Assembly (NCBI RefSeq): GCF_900188175.1
Contig: NZ_FZOQ01000036.1
Span: forward strand, 1-38,428
Direction of reading: 5' to 3'
DNA length: 38,428 bases
Origin: Pontibacter ummariensis
GTDB lineage: Bacteria > Bacteroidota > Bacteroidia > Cytophagales > Hymenobacteraceae
The notes beneath the pieces are model-generated. The model saw only the letters and a list, made by a program, of their open reading frames with translations, did not search any database and was not told the origin of the DNA. Of this stretch, positions 24,417-33,731 are shown piece after piece; position 1 is the first letter of the stretch, and each line of letters begins with the position of its first letter. The translations under genes were made by a program, and so were the position numbers.

Positions 24417-25643
24417 ATGTCCTTGGAAGTCCTAAAACCGTCTATTTTAAAGAACGTGGCGCTGGGTTTAGCTCAGATTCTTTTGTGGGGCGGCTCGTAT
24501 TTCATTCTTTCAATACTGGCGGAGCCGATTATGAAGGAGACAGGCTGGTCTTACCAGATGGTTTATGGCTCCCTTTCGCTTTCGCTGTTGATCTCTGGAT
24601 TGCTGTTGCCTAGAATCGGAAGGCTTATAGGTGAAAACGATAAAAATTTTGTCTTGCCCTATGCCGGTGTCATTATGGCATTGGGGCTGACTGTCATCGG
24701 CTTGTCAGAACATTATCTCCTGTTCCTGACGGGCTGGGCTATCGTAGGTGTTGCCATGGGGATGGGCTTGTATGATTCGCTGTTCGCTTCACTTGGAAAG
24801 AACTACGGGAAGGCCACAAGTAAGGTAATTGTACAGGTAACGCTGATTGCCAGTCTGGCCCCAACCATTTCCTGGTATCTTGTCTCGCTTCTGCTGAGTA
24901 ACTACGGTTGGCGTACTGCCTGTTTTATATATGCGGCCATATTGCTAGTTACTATATTTCCTGTTCATCGATACGCTTTGCCTCTAGCGGAGAGCAAGGG
25001 TGCCAAACAGCCACAGCTGAATGACAAGAAAACAGTTTCACACAAGCCTTTCCGCTCCAGGATCTATTACCTGTTACTTGTAAATTTTACAATTGGCGCC
25101 GTTTTGACGACAGGCATTATCATTCATCTTATAGACATTCTGCTCGATAAAGAGATGGCAATGGCAACTATAGTCGGTACTGTTGCTTTTCTGGGGCCGA
25201 GCCAGGCAGGTGTTCGGGTACTGGAGTTGCTGTTCTCTAGAAATGAACCGGGCAAAACAGCTATCATTTCAGCTGTCGTCACGCTCCTGGGCATTTTACT
25301 TTTATTGCTCAACCCCAGTTTTGCGATACTGGGGATCATCCTGTTCGGAATGGGGAACGGGATGCGTTCTATTTTAAGAGGAACATTACCCTTGGCAATT
25401 TTCGGACAGGAACATTATGCCGTCGCTGTGGGAAAACTTGCCCGTATGCCTTTGATCGCCCAGGCACTAACACCTTTTATCGGCAGCTTCCTGATAGAGC
25501 AGTTCAGCGTTGCAGTATTTCTCTATACATGCTGCCTCTTAGCTCTCATCAATATCATGCTCTTTTTGATGGTGCCGAAATTAATGCCTCAACAAATTGA
25601 ATTAAGCGGGGGCATGCCAGTTAGCATGTCCACTAGCAGCTAA
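24417..25643 (+). CDS. MFS transporter
   Basis: A 408-residue major facilitator protein with about twelve membrane helices and a hydrophilic loop between halves (about 180-215, SKGAKQPQLNDKKTVSHKPF). The first helix pair (ALGLAQILLWGGSYFILSIL and ETGWSYQMVYGSLSLSLLIS) resembles small-anion and amino-acid-like MFS carriers. The loop after helix 2 reads PRIGRLIGENDKN rather than the strict GxLaDrxGrR motif. First gene of the LysR-controlled set, 40 bases before the acetyltransferase. Direction is not shown by sequence; it may import the dehydratase substrate or export a toxic or acetylated product. Confidence 0.9.
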   Translation: MSLEVLKPSILKNVALGLAQILLWGGSYFILSILAEPIMKETGWSYQMVYGSLSLSLLISGLLLPRIGRLIGENDKNFVLPYAGVIMALGLTVIGLSEHYLLFLTGWAIVGVAMGMGLYDSLFASLGKNYGKATSKVIVQVTLIASLAPTISWYLVSLLLSNYGWRTACFIYAAILLVTIFPVHRYALPLAESKGAKQPQLNDKKTVSHKPFRSRIYYLLLVNFTIGAVLTTGIIIHLIDILLDKEMAMATIVGTVAFLGPSQAGVRVLELLFSRNEPGKTAIISAVVTLLGILLLLLNPSFAILGIILFGMGNGMRSILRGTLPLAIFGQEHYAVAVGKLARMPLIAQALTPFIGSFLIEQFSVAVFLYTCCLLALINIMLFLMVPKLMPQQIELSGGMPVSMSTSS

Positions 25644-25683
25644 TTAGAATTATCACATACATAACTTCATTTCAACTTTACTA

Positions 25684-26199
25684 ATGGAATATAACTTCAG
25701 AAAGGCCACCACGGCGGAGCTAAATCAAATATGGAAAATCCTGCAGGGAGCCATTGAACGCAGAAAAGCGGACGGCAGCAATCAGTGGCAGGACGGCTAC
25801 CCGAATCCGGAAGTCATAAGAAATGACATCGAAAAAGGAGTAGGATTTGTGTTGACTGAAGGAGAAACTGTCGTTGGCTATACCGCAGTTTTAATCAATG
25901 ACGAACCTGAGTATGCCCGTATCGAAGGGAAGTGGCTGACGGACGGTGATTTTGTCGTGTTTCACCGGGTAGCCATTTCAGAAGCCCATCTGGGGAAAGG
26001 TCTGGCCAGAAAGATATTGGATTCTATAGAAGCATATGCCCTCAGCAACAACATATACAGCATCAAAGCAGACACCAATTTTGATAACGCCGCTATGCTG
26101 AAGACGTTTGAAAAGGCAGGCTATGTGTACTGTGGAGAGGTATATTTCAAAGGAAGTCCGAGAAAAGCATTCGAGAAAGTGTTGACTAAAAGTGCTTAG
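25684..26199 (+). CDS. GNAT-family N-acetyltransferase
   Basis: A 171-residue acetyl-CoA-dependent acetyltransferase. The GNAT fold is indicated by the N-terminal FRKATTAELNQIWKILQGAI, motif A VFHRVAISEAHLGKGLARKI (acetyl-CoA pyrophosphate loop HLGKGLA), and motif B DTNFDNAAMLKTFEKAGYV with a GYVYCGEVYFKGSPRKAFEK end. The small-molecule subclass is likely; acetylation of an amino acid or amine fits the operon with RidA and the dehydratase. It begins 40 bases after the MFS gene. The acceptor cannot be read from sequence. Confidence 0.9.
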   Translation: MEYNFRKATTAELNQIWKILQGAIERRKADGSNQWQDGYPNPEVIRNDIEKGVGFVLTEGETVVGYTAVLINDEPEYARIEGKWLTDGDFVVFHRVAISEAHLGKGLARKILDSIEAYALSNNIYSIKADTNFDNAAMLKTFEKAGYVYCGEVYFKGSPRKAFEKVLTKSA

Positions 26200-26252
26200 A
26201 GAGCAGTTAGCAGCAATATTGACATCATTACTTTTAATTTGACCACAGCTTC

Positions 26253-26633
26253 ATGAAAATAATCACGAATGAACAACTGCCTGCCGCAAATGGGCATTAC
26301 AGCACAGCCATAATCTCCAATAACCTATTGTTTGTTTCAGGCCAGTTACCTGTTTCAACAGATGGAACGCATCATCATGACGAACCTTTTGAAAGGCAAT
26401 TTGAAGTAGTTTTTGAGAACATACTTCAAATATTGCACGCTTCAGATACGGAAAAGGAGAAAATAGTGAAAGTAACAGCCTACATTTCCGATGTCAGATT
26501 ATGGCCGGAGTTCAATAAACTTTACGCCTCTTTCATGGGAGAACACAAGCCGGTAAGAACCGTGGTACCCGTGCCAGCATTACACTATGGTTACCAGTTA
26601 GAAGTGGAACTCATAGCAGAGATTAAGGAATGA
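26253..26633 (+). CDS. RidA-family enamine/imine deaminase
   Basis: A 126-residue member of the Rid (YjgF/YER057c/UK114) family, which hydrolyses reactive 2-aminoacrylate-type enamines/imines to 2-oxo acids and ammonia. The catalytic Arg is Arg102 in PVRTVVPVPALHYG, matching Arg105 of RidA, and the partner acid is in QLEVELIAEI. The usual GQ (FVSGQLP, about 27-33) is present. Its stop codon overlaps the start of the dehydratase gene as ATGA (26630-26633), so the two are translationally coupled: the enzyme that makes the reactive intermediate and the one that clears it are produced together. Confidence 0.95.
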   Translation: MKIITNEQLPAANGHYSTAIISNNLLFVSGQLPVSTDGTHHHDEPFERQFEVVFENILQILHASDTEKEKIVKVTAYISDVRLWPEFNKLYASFMGEHKPVRTVVPVPALHYGYQLEVELIAEIKE

Positions 26634-27562
26634 AAAATCAATTAGTCGAAGTACAGGAAAGGATAAACCCATACATCCATAGAACACCAGTCCTGACATC
26701 CAACTTGCTGAATGAAATAGCAGGTTGTGAGCTGTTCTTTAAATGCGAGAACTTCCAGCGTATGGGTGCCTTTAAAATGCGCGGGGCAGTAAACGCCATT
26801 ATGCAGTTAACGGATGCGCAGAAACAGAAGGGTGTGGTGACGCATTCATCCGGAAACTTTGCCCAGGCATTGGCACTTGCCGCTAAAAGCTTAGGTATAG
26901 CCGCCTATGTGGTGATGCCCTCCAGCGCACCCACCGTAAAAAAGAATGCAGTAAAAGGATATGGCGGCATTGTAGTGGAGTGCCCCCCCACAAATGAAGC
27001 AAGAGAAGCATATTCCAATCGTCTGGTGGCAGAAAAAGGCTTGACTTTTATCCATCCTTCCAATGATCTGGATGTGATATTAGGACAAGGAACCGCAGCA
27101 ATGGAGCTACTTGAGGATTATCCTGATTTAGGCTGTATTTATACTCCTGTTGGAGGAGGGGGTTTGGTTGCAGGCACAATTCTGGCAGCTGAAAATTTTT
27201 CAACGAAAATAAAAGTTGTAGGAGCAGAACCCGCTCTTGTAGATGACGCTTACCGCTCCTTAATTTCAAATAAAATTGAAACGCACGATAACAAATCCAC
27301 CGTTGCCGACGGACTTAAGACGCAATTAGGCGACGTTAATTTCCCGATCATCAAAAAAGGAATTGATCATATTGTGCTTGTGGAGGAAGAGGAGATTGTA
27401 GAGGCCATGCGCTTGATTTGGGAAAGAATGAAAATTGTGATAGAGCCCTCAAGTGCTGTTGCGTTCGCTGGATTGTTGAAAGAAAGAGCAACATTGAAAA
27501 ACCAAAAGGTGGGAGTTATACTATCAGGTGGCAACGTAGATGTTCAGAAGTTGCCGTTTTGA
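26630..27562 (+). CDS. PLP-dependent serine/threonine dehydratase (racemase-like)
   Basis: A 310-residue fold-type II PLP enzyme without a C-terminal ACT domain, so it is a catabolic or serine-racemase-like form rather than a feedback-controlled IlvA. Lys49 in GAFKMRGA carries PLP; SSGNFAQAL (the usual SSGNHAQ with Phe for His) binds the substrate carboxylate; PVGGGGLVAG holds the phosphate; LSGGN contacts the pyridine. GAEPALVDDAYRSL resembles the metal-binding segment of serine racemase and threo-3-hydroxyaspartate dehydratase. It should convert a 3-hydroxy amino acid to an enamine, then oxo acid plus ammonia. Overlap with RidA supports this. Exact substrate (Thr, Ser, D-isomer or hydroxyaspartate) is open. 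Confidence 0.93.
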   Translation: MKNQLVEVQERINPYIHRTPVLTSNLLNEIAGCELFFKCENFQRMGAFKMRGAVNAIMQLTDAQKQKGVVTHSSGNFAQALALAAKSLGIAAYVVMPSSAPTVKKNAVKGYGGIVVECPPTNEAREAYSNRLVAEKGLTFIHPSNDLDVILGQGTAAMELLEDYPDLGCIYTPVGGGGLVAGTILAAENFSTKIKVVGAEPALVDDAYRSLISNKIETHDNKSTVADGLKTQLGDVNFPIIKKGIDHIVLVEEEEIVEAMRLIWERMKIVIEPSSAVAFAGLLKERATLKNQKVGVILSGGNVDVQKLPF

Positions 27563-27725
27563 TTGATGTAGTTGCTAACAGCAGCTTGGCAAAATGGCGG
27601 GTACTGCGTAAAATTTTTTATATCAATTTTCACTACTTCGCCAAGCTACAAACCACAATGTAAATTTAGAGAGTGTCATGACTACTCCTCACCTACTACC
27701 AGGCAATCACTTACAGCCGCCAAAT

Positions 27726-28857
27726 CTATGTGAATAAAGGTACTGTTTTGAAAGTCAAGGATTTTAGTTGAACTTTTCTTATCTTCCCCTTACCTGAAAG
27801 AGAGCTCCTGGCCGATAGGTGCGGGATATCTTCCTTTGGGTCTGGCTGCGGCACCGGGTACTTACCCTCCTCCCAGGCCTCATCTTTCTTCCATAATGTA
27901 TCAATGAGAATTAACAGCTTTTTCTGCACGGCCACATAGGCCAGCATCTTTTTCTTTCCCTTGCTCCTGAGCCGCTCCAACAGCGCCCTGCACACCGGCA
28001 CGTTCCGGCGCACCGCATGCAATGCCGGCATGTGCAGTATCTGCCTGATGTGGCTGTTGCCCTGCTTGGAGATCCTGGTTTTGCCGACTCTGTTGCCGAC
28101 TGATTCTCCACCACTTCATAGCCCACGTAGCTGACCAGCTGCTTTTGGCTGGTGAAAAGGGCAAAGCCGTTGGTCTCGGCAATGATAGTGGCTGCCGTCA
28201 GCAGCCCCACGCCTTTGATGGTGGTAACTTTACTGATTTTCTCCCGCAACAGGGCATCCTTTTCCACGGTGGCCTTTATTTCCTGTCGGACGGCTTGAAG
28301 CTGTTTGTCATAAAGCTGTAGTGTCTTTTGAAGTCTTTTCACCGTGCTCTTGCCCGTGTGCATGCTGAAGGTCTCGGCATGCAGGCGATTGGCCGTTTCA
28401 CAATGTACCCGCTGGATCTGTTCATGCTCCCGGGTAAGCTTACGCAGCAGGTATAGCTGCTTGCTCAAAGGCTGCCAGGGCTCCAGGCTCCTCTCCGCTC
28501 CCATATGAGCCAGGGCTTTGGCATCCAGCCGGTCGTTCTTGGATTTATACCCCAAGCTCTGAAAGTACTTCTTTGCCAGGTTAGCCAGCACTACATTTAC
28601 CTTCCGCCCCTGCTGGTGCCTGATCCAGGCCAGAGCTTCATAATAAACGCCAGTGGCTTCCATGTTCACCACCAGTTCCACTAGGGGACTTCCCACTTGC
28701 GTATCCATTTGCTGAAGGCAGCCAGTCCCTGAGCGGAGTTGGCGAATCTGTGAGTGGCCTTCACTACCACCAGGTGCTCTGAGGTCAGCACCGAAAAACA
28801 GGCGTCGAACTTGTCTTTGGCGATGTCGGCACTGACCGACTGCTTGATGATATTCAT
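27726..28857 (-). pseudogene. IS110-family transposase, two frameshifts
   Basis: An IS110-type DEDD transposase broken into three frames. Frame A (28857 to a stop at 28681) encodes MNIIKQSVSADIAKDKFDAC, then about 38 more codons, with the first Asp of the DEDD site. Frame B (about 28696 to 28095) encodes VNMEATGVYYEALAW, KNDRLDAKALAHMG and the transposase_20 domain start TIKGVGLLTAATIIAE. Frame C (about 28094 to 27726) encodes NRVGKTRISKQGNSHIRQIL and a basic tail. The total is 1132 bases, so one missing base at each junction would restore a 377-residue protein of normal family size. Either the copy is dead or the junctions are sequencing errors. It lies between the dehydratase gene and a receptor gene; no inverted repeats are clear, as is usual for IS110. 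Confidence 0.88.
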
Positions 28858-29158
28858 AGCTGGAGACGTTAGGATTGAACAAAACCTACAAAACCAGCAG
28901 CTCTTCCCCTAACTTCACTCATCCGATTATTCAAGGTTACTTCAACTCGGGAGATACCAGTAAGTATTGTTCAGCCTGTTGGGAAGAAGCACTTCCGGAA
29001 GGATATCCCTTTACATCGCCGTATCACGGAGTGTACGTCGTTCAATTCCAGTTACCTTCCGGCAGCAAGCTATCTAAGTACGAATTGTATTCTAGTCTTG
29101 TTTACCACCTTTGATTGTGGGCACTCCTATCAGTTAGAGTTGAAGGATCTGCCAAGAT
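28858..29158. other. non-coding end of the IS110 element and spacer
   Basis: This stretch lies upstream of the transposase start, where IS110 elements carry a non-coding end that, in studied members, is transcribed into a bridge RNA. I could not fix the element boundary or pair the target/donor loops by eye. An open frame at 28875-29114 on the plus strand has no family resemblance and is probably chance. Confidence 0.35.
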
Positions 29159-31687
29159 CTACTGCATGGCATTGTCATCATTTTCCTTAACGTCTTCGTT
29201 ATTTACTTTCTTAGTTGGCCTGGTTCTTGTTTTTGCATCCTGCTTACCGAACTTATAGCTGAAACTGAGCCGTACTTGCCGAAAGTAGTAGTGCCAGGTG
29301 TTGCTTTGGCTGAGCACAAGTGCATTTTCTTTGTTGTATGAGTTTACCACACGCTCCCGCTCCACATACTTGTTAAAGGGGTTACTCACTGCTGTACCAA
29401 TGCTACCTTTTTTGTTTAGCACTTCCTTCCTTACCGCAATGCTGTAGTTTAGCAAAGCCATTATCTTCCCTTGAAGGGTTATCTGCGGTGAGTTGTACTC
29501 ACCGGCAACCTGGGCAGTGATGCCTTTACTAAAGCTATAGGATGCATTCAGGTTAGTGTTATACACCAGACCTGAATTTGCCATCTTTCTACCTTCGCCT
29601 CTGAAATCAGAATAAAACAGGTTCATGTTGGAACTGACTCTGCCCTTTTCCCAAAGCTTTGTGCTAGCCGATAAGCTCAACCCATAGCTGTTGTTTTCGC
29701 CCACGTTAGCGACAGTAGTCGTTACCCTACCCACTGAGTCAGGATCAGTGCCATCATAAGGCGTGCTGACCTGCTGAATGGCGTTACTTGTCTTGTACCA
29801 ATATAGAGAGGCATTTACAGAGGCTCCTGATTTGAGAAAAGCACTGTAGCCAATTTCATATGAATCGGTGAGCTCAGCTTCAAGAGTCGGGTTGCCGCGT
29901 ATCACGTTTCTGGGGTTGCTAAGGTTCTCATATGGGTTCAGGTAAGAGAGCTGTGGCCGCTGTATGCGCCTGGAGTAATTAAACTTGAGAGTCCGGTCTT
30001 TTTGCAGGCTTTTGGATACCGATAAGCTTGGAAAGAAACTATGGTAATCCTGCTCCACCTGCGTACCACTTGAGGTAAAGTCGCCATCGATACTTGTGTG
30101 CTCATACCTGAGCCCTACCTTCATATTGTACTTGTTCAACTTCAGTCCATAAGCAGCATAAGACGCCAAGACTTTCTGATGGTAAGAAAAAACATCCGTC
30201 CGCCCGGGTTGAGGCACAAAGGGCGAGGACGCCGGTTGTGCCAGCATAAAGCGGTAGTCGCTTTCGGCGTAGCGCCAGATGGCTTTTGCACCAGCCTCCA
30301 CGACTTGGCTTTCATTTACCGGATGTGTGTAATCAGACTGCAGCGTGGCTTCTTCGTTGAAGGCATCGTTGAAGCTCTGCTCTCTTTGCACCAGTTCCTT
30401 ATCCTCAGACAGCTTCATCAGGATTTCATTGTTGCGCGTGTTTCTGCTCAGCAAGCCCAGAACTGAAAGCTCCTGCCCGCGCTTTTCGAATGACTTGGTA
30501 TAGTCCAGGTTGACATCATAGTTGTTGCCTGAGAAGTGGTTGCTGCCTTCGCGGGTGTTGCGGCTGTGCGAAGCATCAGCAAAAGAACTGGTAGACACCT
30601 GCGTTGTTCTGAAGGTAACATCAGGATTTACAAGTCGCACACCTGCGGCAATGTAGCTGGTCTTGCTAAAGTCATAGCTAGCCCCGAATTGTAAAAAAGT
30701 GGATGATACCTCTCTGTTGCCACCCAGCTTTTGAGAAAGACTCGTAAGGTTTGAGCCAGCTCCATACACTGACTCAATAATGTTTTCGCCACGAATGTCG
30801 CTAAGGGTATATCCTAAAGCGGTGTTTAACCCTATTTTGCCTCTCCTGTAATTTAAGTTACTATTAGCGTTGCTGGTAAGGGTGCCATAAGTTGCAGAGA
30901 TATTTCCGGTTAATCCCTGCAGGCCACCATCCTTTTTGGTGATAATGTTGATAATACCGGCTGTACCCTCCGCATCATATTTGGCGGAGGGGCTCGTGAT
31001 CACCTCCACGGCCTTGATCTGATCCGCCGGTATCTGCTGCAAGGCATCGGCTATGCTGCTTGCCATTACGGCGGAAGGTTTATTGTTGATTAGTACCTGT
31101 ATGTTGGAGCTACCGCGCAACTGCACATTGCCTTCCAAGTCTACGCTCAGACCAGGCACCTTGCGCATCACATCTGTTGCCGCTGCACCAGGATCGATGT
31201 CTTTCTCGGCATTGTACACCACGCGGTCTACCTTATCCTCTATCAAAGGCTTATCTCCTACCACGGTTACCTCACCTAAAGCATTGGCGCTGGACCTTAA
31301 TGCAACCACACCGACATACACTTCCTCTTTTTCGCTGGCAACAGTAACATTCTCAATAAACTGCGTATCATACCCTAGGAAACTTACCTTGAGCTTATAC
31401 CTACCTAGGGCAACTCCGGCAATACTGAACTGCCCCTTAGCGTCCGTTATGGAGCCGTCTACTATTTTACCCGTTGCTTCACTCTCGAGCGCAACCGTCG
31501 CGAACTCCAAGGGTGTTTTCGCACTGGCATCCTGCACTGTGCCGAAGATTTTTCCCTTGCCTTTCTCAGGAGGGATAACAGCAGCAGGAGCAGCTCTATT
31601 AGCCGGAGTCACTGACGAAGCAATTTGGGCATAGGAAGCCTGAGCAGCGAGTAAGCCCGCTACGGCTGTTAGTATTATTTTTTTCAT
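29159..31687 (-). CDS. TonB-dependent-type outer-membrane receptor (copy 2)
   Basis: An 842-residue outer-membrane receptor of the same architecture as the one at 6175-8601: signal peptide (1-20, ending SYAQ), a regulatory-like beta domain (about 45-125, GKIFGTVQDASAKTPLEFAT), plug (about 130-255, with VMRKVPGLSVDLEGNVQLRG and GTAGIINIITKKDGG) and a C-terminal beta-barrel. The C-terminal 25 residues after the last strand are basic and then acidic, an unusual tail. There is no SusD neighbour. A LytS kinase gene and the remnant of its response regulator lie upstream on the same strand. The IS110 remnant lies just beyond its 3' end. The ligand is unknown. Confidence 0.9.
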   Translation of the reverse strand: MKKIILTAVAGLLAAQASYAQIASSVTPANRAAPAAVIPPEKGKGKIFGTVQDASAKTPLEFATVALESEATGKIVDGSITDAKGQFSIAGVALGRYKLKVSFLGYDTQFIENVTVASEKEEVYVGVVALRSSANALGEVTVVGDKPLIEDKVDRVVYNAEKDIDPGAAATDVMRKVPGLSVDLEGNVQLRGSSNIQVLINNKPSAVMASSIADALQQIPADQIKAVEVITSPSAKYDAEGTAGIINIITKKDGGLQGLTGNISATYGTLTSNANSNLNYRRGKIGLNTALGYTLSDIRGENIIESVYGAGSNLTSLSQKLGGNREVSSTFLQFGASYDFSKTSYIAAGVRLVNPDVTFRTTQVSTSSFADASHSRNTREGSNHFSGNNYDVNLDYTKSFEKRGQELSVLGLLSRNTRNNEILMKLSEDKELVQREQSFNDAFNEEATLQSDYTHPVNESQVVEAGAKAIWRYAESDYRFMLAQPASSPFVPQPGRTDVFSYHQKVLASYAAYGLKLNKYNMKVGLRYEHTSIDGDFTSSGTQVEQDYHSFFPSLSVSKSLQKDRTLKFNYSRRIQRPQLSYLNPYENLSNPRNVIRGNPTLEAELTDSYEIGYSAFLKSGASVNASLYWYKTSNAIQQVSTPYDGTDPDSVGRVTTTVANVGENNSYGLSLSASTKLWEKGRVSSNMNLFYSDFRGEGRKMANSGLVYNTNLNASYSFSKGITAQVAGEYNSPQITLQGKIMALLNYSIAVRKEVLNKKGSIGTAVSNPFNKYVERERVVNSYNKENALVLSQSNTWHYYFRQVRLSFSYKFGKQDAKTRTRPTKKVNNEDVKENDDNAMQ

Positions 31688-31861
31688 AGTTAAGGAGTTT
31701 GAATGTGATGATTTATGTTAAATCATAAACTGGAGGTTGATCTTGCAATAGGAAAGCAGCTTCATCGCCATATAGCTTTTTCGCAGTTTTGGTTTGCACG
31801 GAATGCCAGCTTACGCCCTCGGTTACAAAGGGGCAACTATGGTAAAAAGAATAATTCATGG

Positions 31862-31987
31862 TTATACCTGTAGGTGCTGCAGGTAATCCAGCGCCTTGGA
31901 TGCATCGGTAGAGGTGGCCAGCAGCTCCAGGTAGGGCACCTTCGAAGTCAACGAGCGCACCACCTCCAGCGCCATCGGCTCACAGCT
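31862..31987 (-). pseudogene. response-regulator remnant after LytS kinase 2
   Basis: About 40 codons on the minus strand read CEPMALEVVRSLTSKVPYLE, then LLATSTDASKALDYLQHLQV and a stop. This is the start of a receiver domain: EPMALEV follows the acidic pair in intact LytTR regulators, and ALDYLQ precedes the phospho-acceptor strand. The first Asp is replaced by Cys, there is no start codon, and the phospho-acceptor Asp and whole LytTR domain are missing. It sits about 60 bases after the kinase stop, where the partner regulator belongs, so the pair has been broken by deletion. Confidence 0.65.
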
Positions 31988-32047
31988 TCTTTTGTTTTCT
32001 TTACTTACTACACCTTAAATCAACGCTCAGTAGTAGTTTCTAAAACC

Positions 32048-33565
32048 CTACAGTTGTAGCGTTAAGTGCACAAAGTATTCCTCGGCCGTCTCCCGGATGA
32101 TTAGTTCATACTTTTCAGGATACAGCAGGTCCAGCCGCTGCCTTACATTTACCAGCCCAACGCCAGACTTGTCTTTTTCCGGGTCCTGCTCCTGCTTAAG
32201 ACGGGTGCTGTTATACATATCAAAATACAACTTGTCGCCCACCATATTAAGCGTCACCTTAATCCAGGACTTATGCTTTAGGCTAATGCCGTGCTTAAAG
32301 GCATTCTCCACAAAAGGAATGAGCAGCATCGGGGCGATAAACTTGTCCGTCAGTACATCCTGTATCTTCGTCTCGATCACAATGTTGGGAGAGACAGAAG
32401 TGCGCAATGACTGTAGCTCAATGTAGTTTTGCATGTATTCTATTTCGCGCGAGAGCAGGATCTTATGCTGCAGGTTCTCGTGCAGCATAAAGCGCATCAT
32501 GTCGCCCAGCATCTGTATGCCTTGAGCCGTACGCTCGCTATTCTCATGCAGAGCTGTGCCATACAGGGTGTTCAGGGCGTTAAATAGGAAGTGCGGGTTG
32601 ATCTGTGACCGGAGGAAGTCTAGGTTAGCGTTAGACTTACCAAGCTCTTTTTTCAGCACATACAGTTCCTCATGCCCTTTCAGATGTTGCCTGTACAGTA
32701 CCCAAGAAAGTGGCACTGTGAACAGCAACTGAAAGAAGACATTAAACATGCTGACGCCGAAGGCTACTTCCTCGTTGTCTGTAATCAGCATACCGATAAA
32801 GGCTAAGGGCATGAATGAGATGACCATTATTAGCAATGCCTTTAATAGGTAGGACAGAAAGGGCCTCTTGTTTCTTAAGGATTTAGGAATAAGGCTGTAA
32901 AACGAATAGCTGCACAAAACTATCGCGCTCAGAGCTATTATTCCCCAAGCCAGTACTAATTCCTCTCCTGGTCTGACAACAAGTAGCAGGAACATGATTA
33001 CCAGCCACACAAAGAATGCAACAATTGCATCACGTGTTATCATCTTATACCTTGATTGAATGGCCGCGGAGTTAGCCAAAAGGTACAGCCCTGTGAATTT
33101 GATGACGGAGTAGAAACCAAACATTAGCAAAAGCCAGAAAGCATGATGAAAACTAGCTTGGAAGATACGATAATAGGCATCCTGAATCGTTGCATACCTG
33201 TTAAGCAGGTACGCCTTCGTATAGGTGTCAACTACCCCCATCACTAAACCCATAGTTAGGAACAGTATAACTATCAGTAAAATATTGAGTACTACTTTTT
33301 CTTTCCTGATCAAGCTAGGAACTACAATAAAGCTTAACAGTACAAACCCAAGGTAAAGCAGCGCGTACCGGACAAGCCGAGGGAAAAAATAGTGCTCATA
33401 ATAGTGGTATGATATTCCGGCCTCCTTAAACTGCCATCTGTCAGAACTGCCGGATGTGAACAGCACAAACATCGCGAAAACACAAATGGTGGTAGCAGCC
33501 CAGAACTCCACCTTCCGGAGCTGGAGCGGCTTTTCTATAAAATTTTTTATTATCAGATCATTCAT
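32048..33565 (-). CDS. LytS-type membrane sensor histidine kinase (copy 2)
   Basis: A 505-residue kinase with about eight membrane segments in residues 20-300, a short coiled linker and a His_kinase domain. The phospho-acceptor is His325 in SQINPHFLFNALNTLYG; the ATP-binding part has LLIPFVENAFKHGI (N-box) and SGVGLVNVRQRLDLLYP (G-box). All catalytic motifs look intact, but its downstream response regulator is only a remnant, so it is now an orphan or signals to another LytTR protein, such as that at 9999-10763. It reads in the same direction as receptor 2. Larger membrane part than copy 1. Confidence 0.93.
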   Translation of the reverse strand: MNDLIIKNFIEKPLQLRKVEFWAATTICVFAMFVLFTSGSSDRWQFKEAGISYHYYEHYFFPRLVRYALLYLGFVLLSFIVVPSLIRKEKVVLNILLIVILFLTMGLVMGVVDTYTKAYLLNRYATIQDAYYRIFQASFHHAFWLLLMFGFYSVIKFTGLYLLANSAAIQSRYKMITRDAIVAFFVWLVIMFLLLVVRPGEELVLAWGIIALSAIVLCSYSFYSLIPKSLRNKRPFLSYLLKALLIMVISFMPLAFIGMLITDNEEVAFGVSMFNVFFQLLFTVPLSWVLYRQHLKGHEELYVLKKELGKSNANLDFLRSQINPHFLFNALNTLYGTALHENSERTAQGIQMLGDMMRFMLHENLQHKILLSREIEYMQNYIELQSLRTSVSPNIVIETKIQDVLTDKFIAPMLLIPFVENAFKHGISLKHKSWIKVTLNMVGDKLYFDMYNSTRLKQEQDPEKDKSGVGLVNVRQRLDLLYPEKYELIIRETAEEYFVHLTLQL

Positions 33566-33731
33566 GGAACAATGTTAGAGGAATTGGTGATGAGAAAAGA
33601 AAAAAAGTGACGAAAGCTGCTGAATTTGTGACGGAAATGAGTAGCCGCAAATTTTACCTTAGGAAAATCATCCAAAATGGGCAAATCCTTGTGGATATGG
33701 TCCGATGATTCCTCCTCAGCCTACCAAACAT

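Noticed and set aside
28875..29114. 79-codon plus-strand frame upstream of the IS110 transposase
   Set aside because: It lies antisense in the region expected to be the non-coding end of the element and shows no motif.
31053..31634. 193-codon plus-strand frame opposite the second receptor
   Set aside because: Antisense shadow; Leu/Ser/Thr-rich composition follows from the receptor codons.
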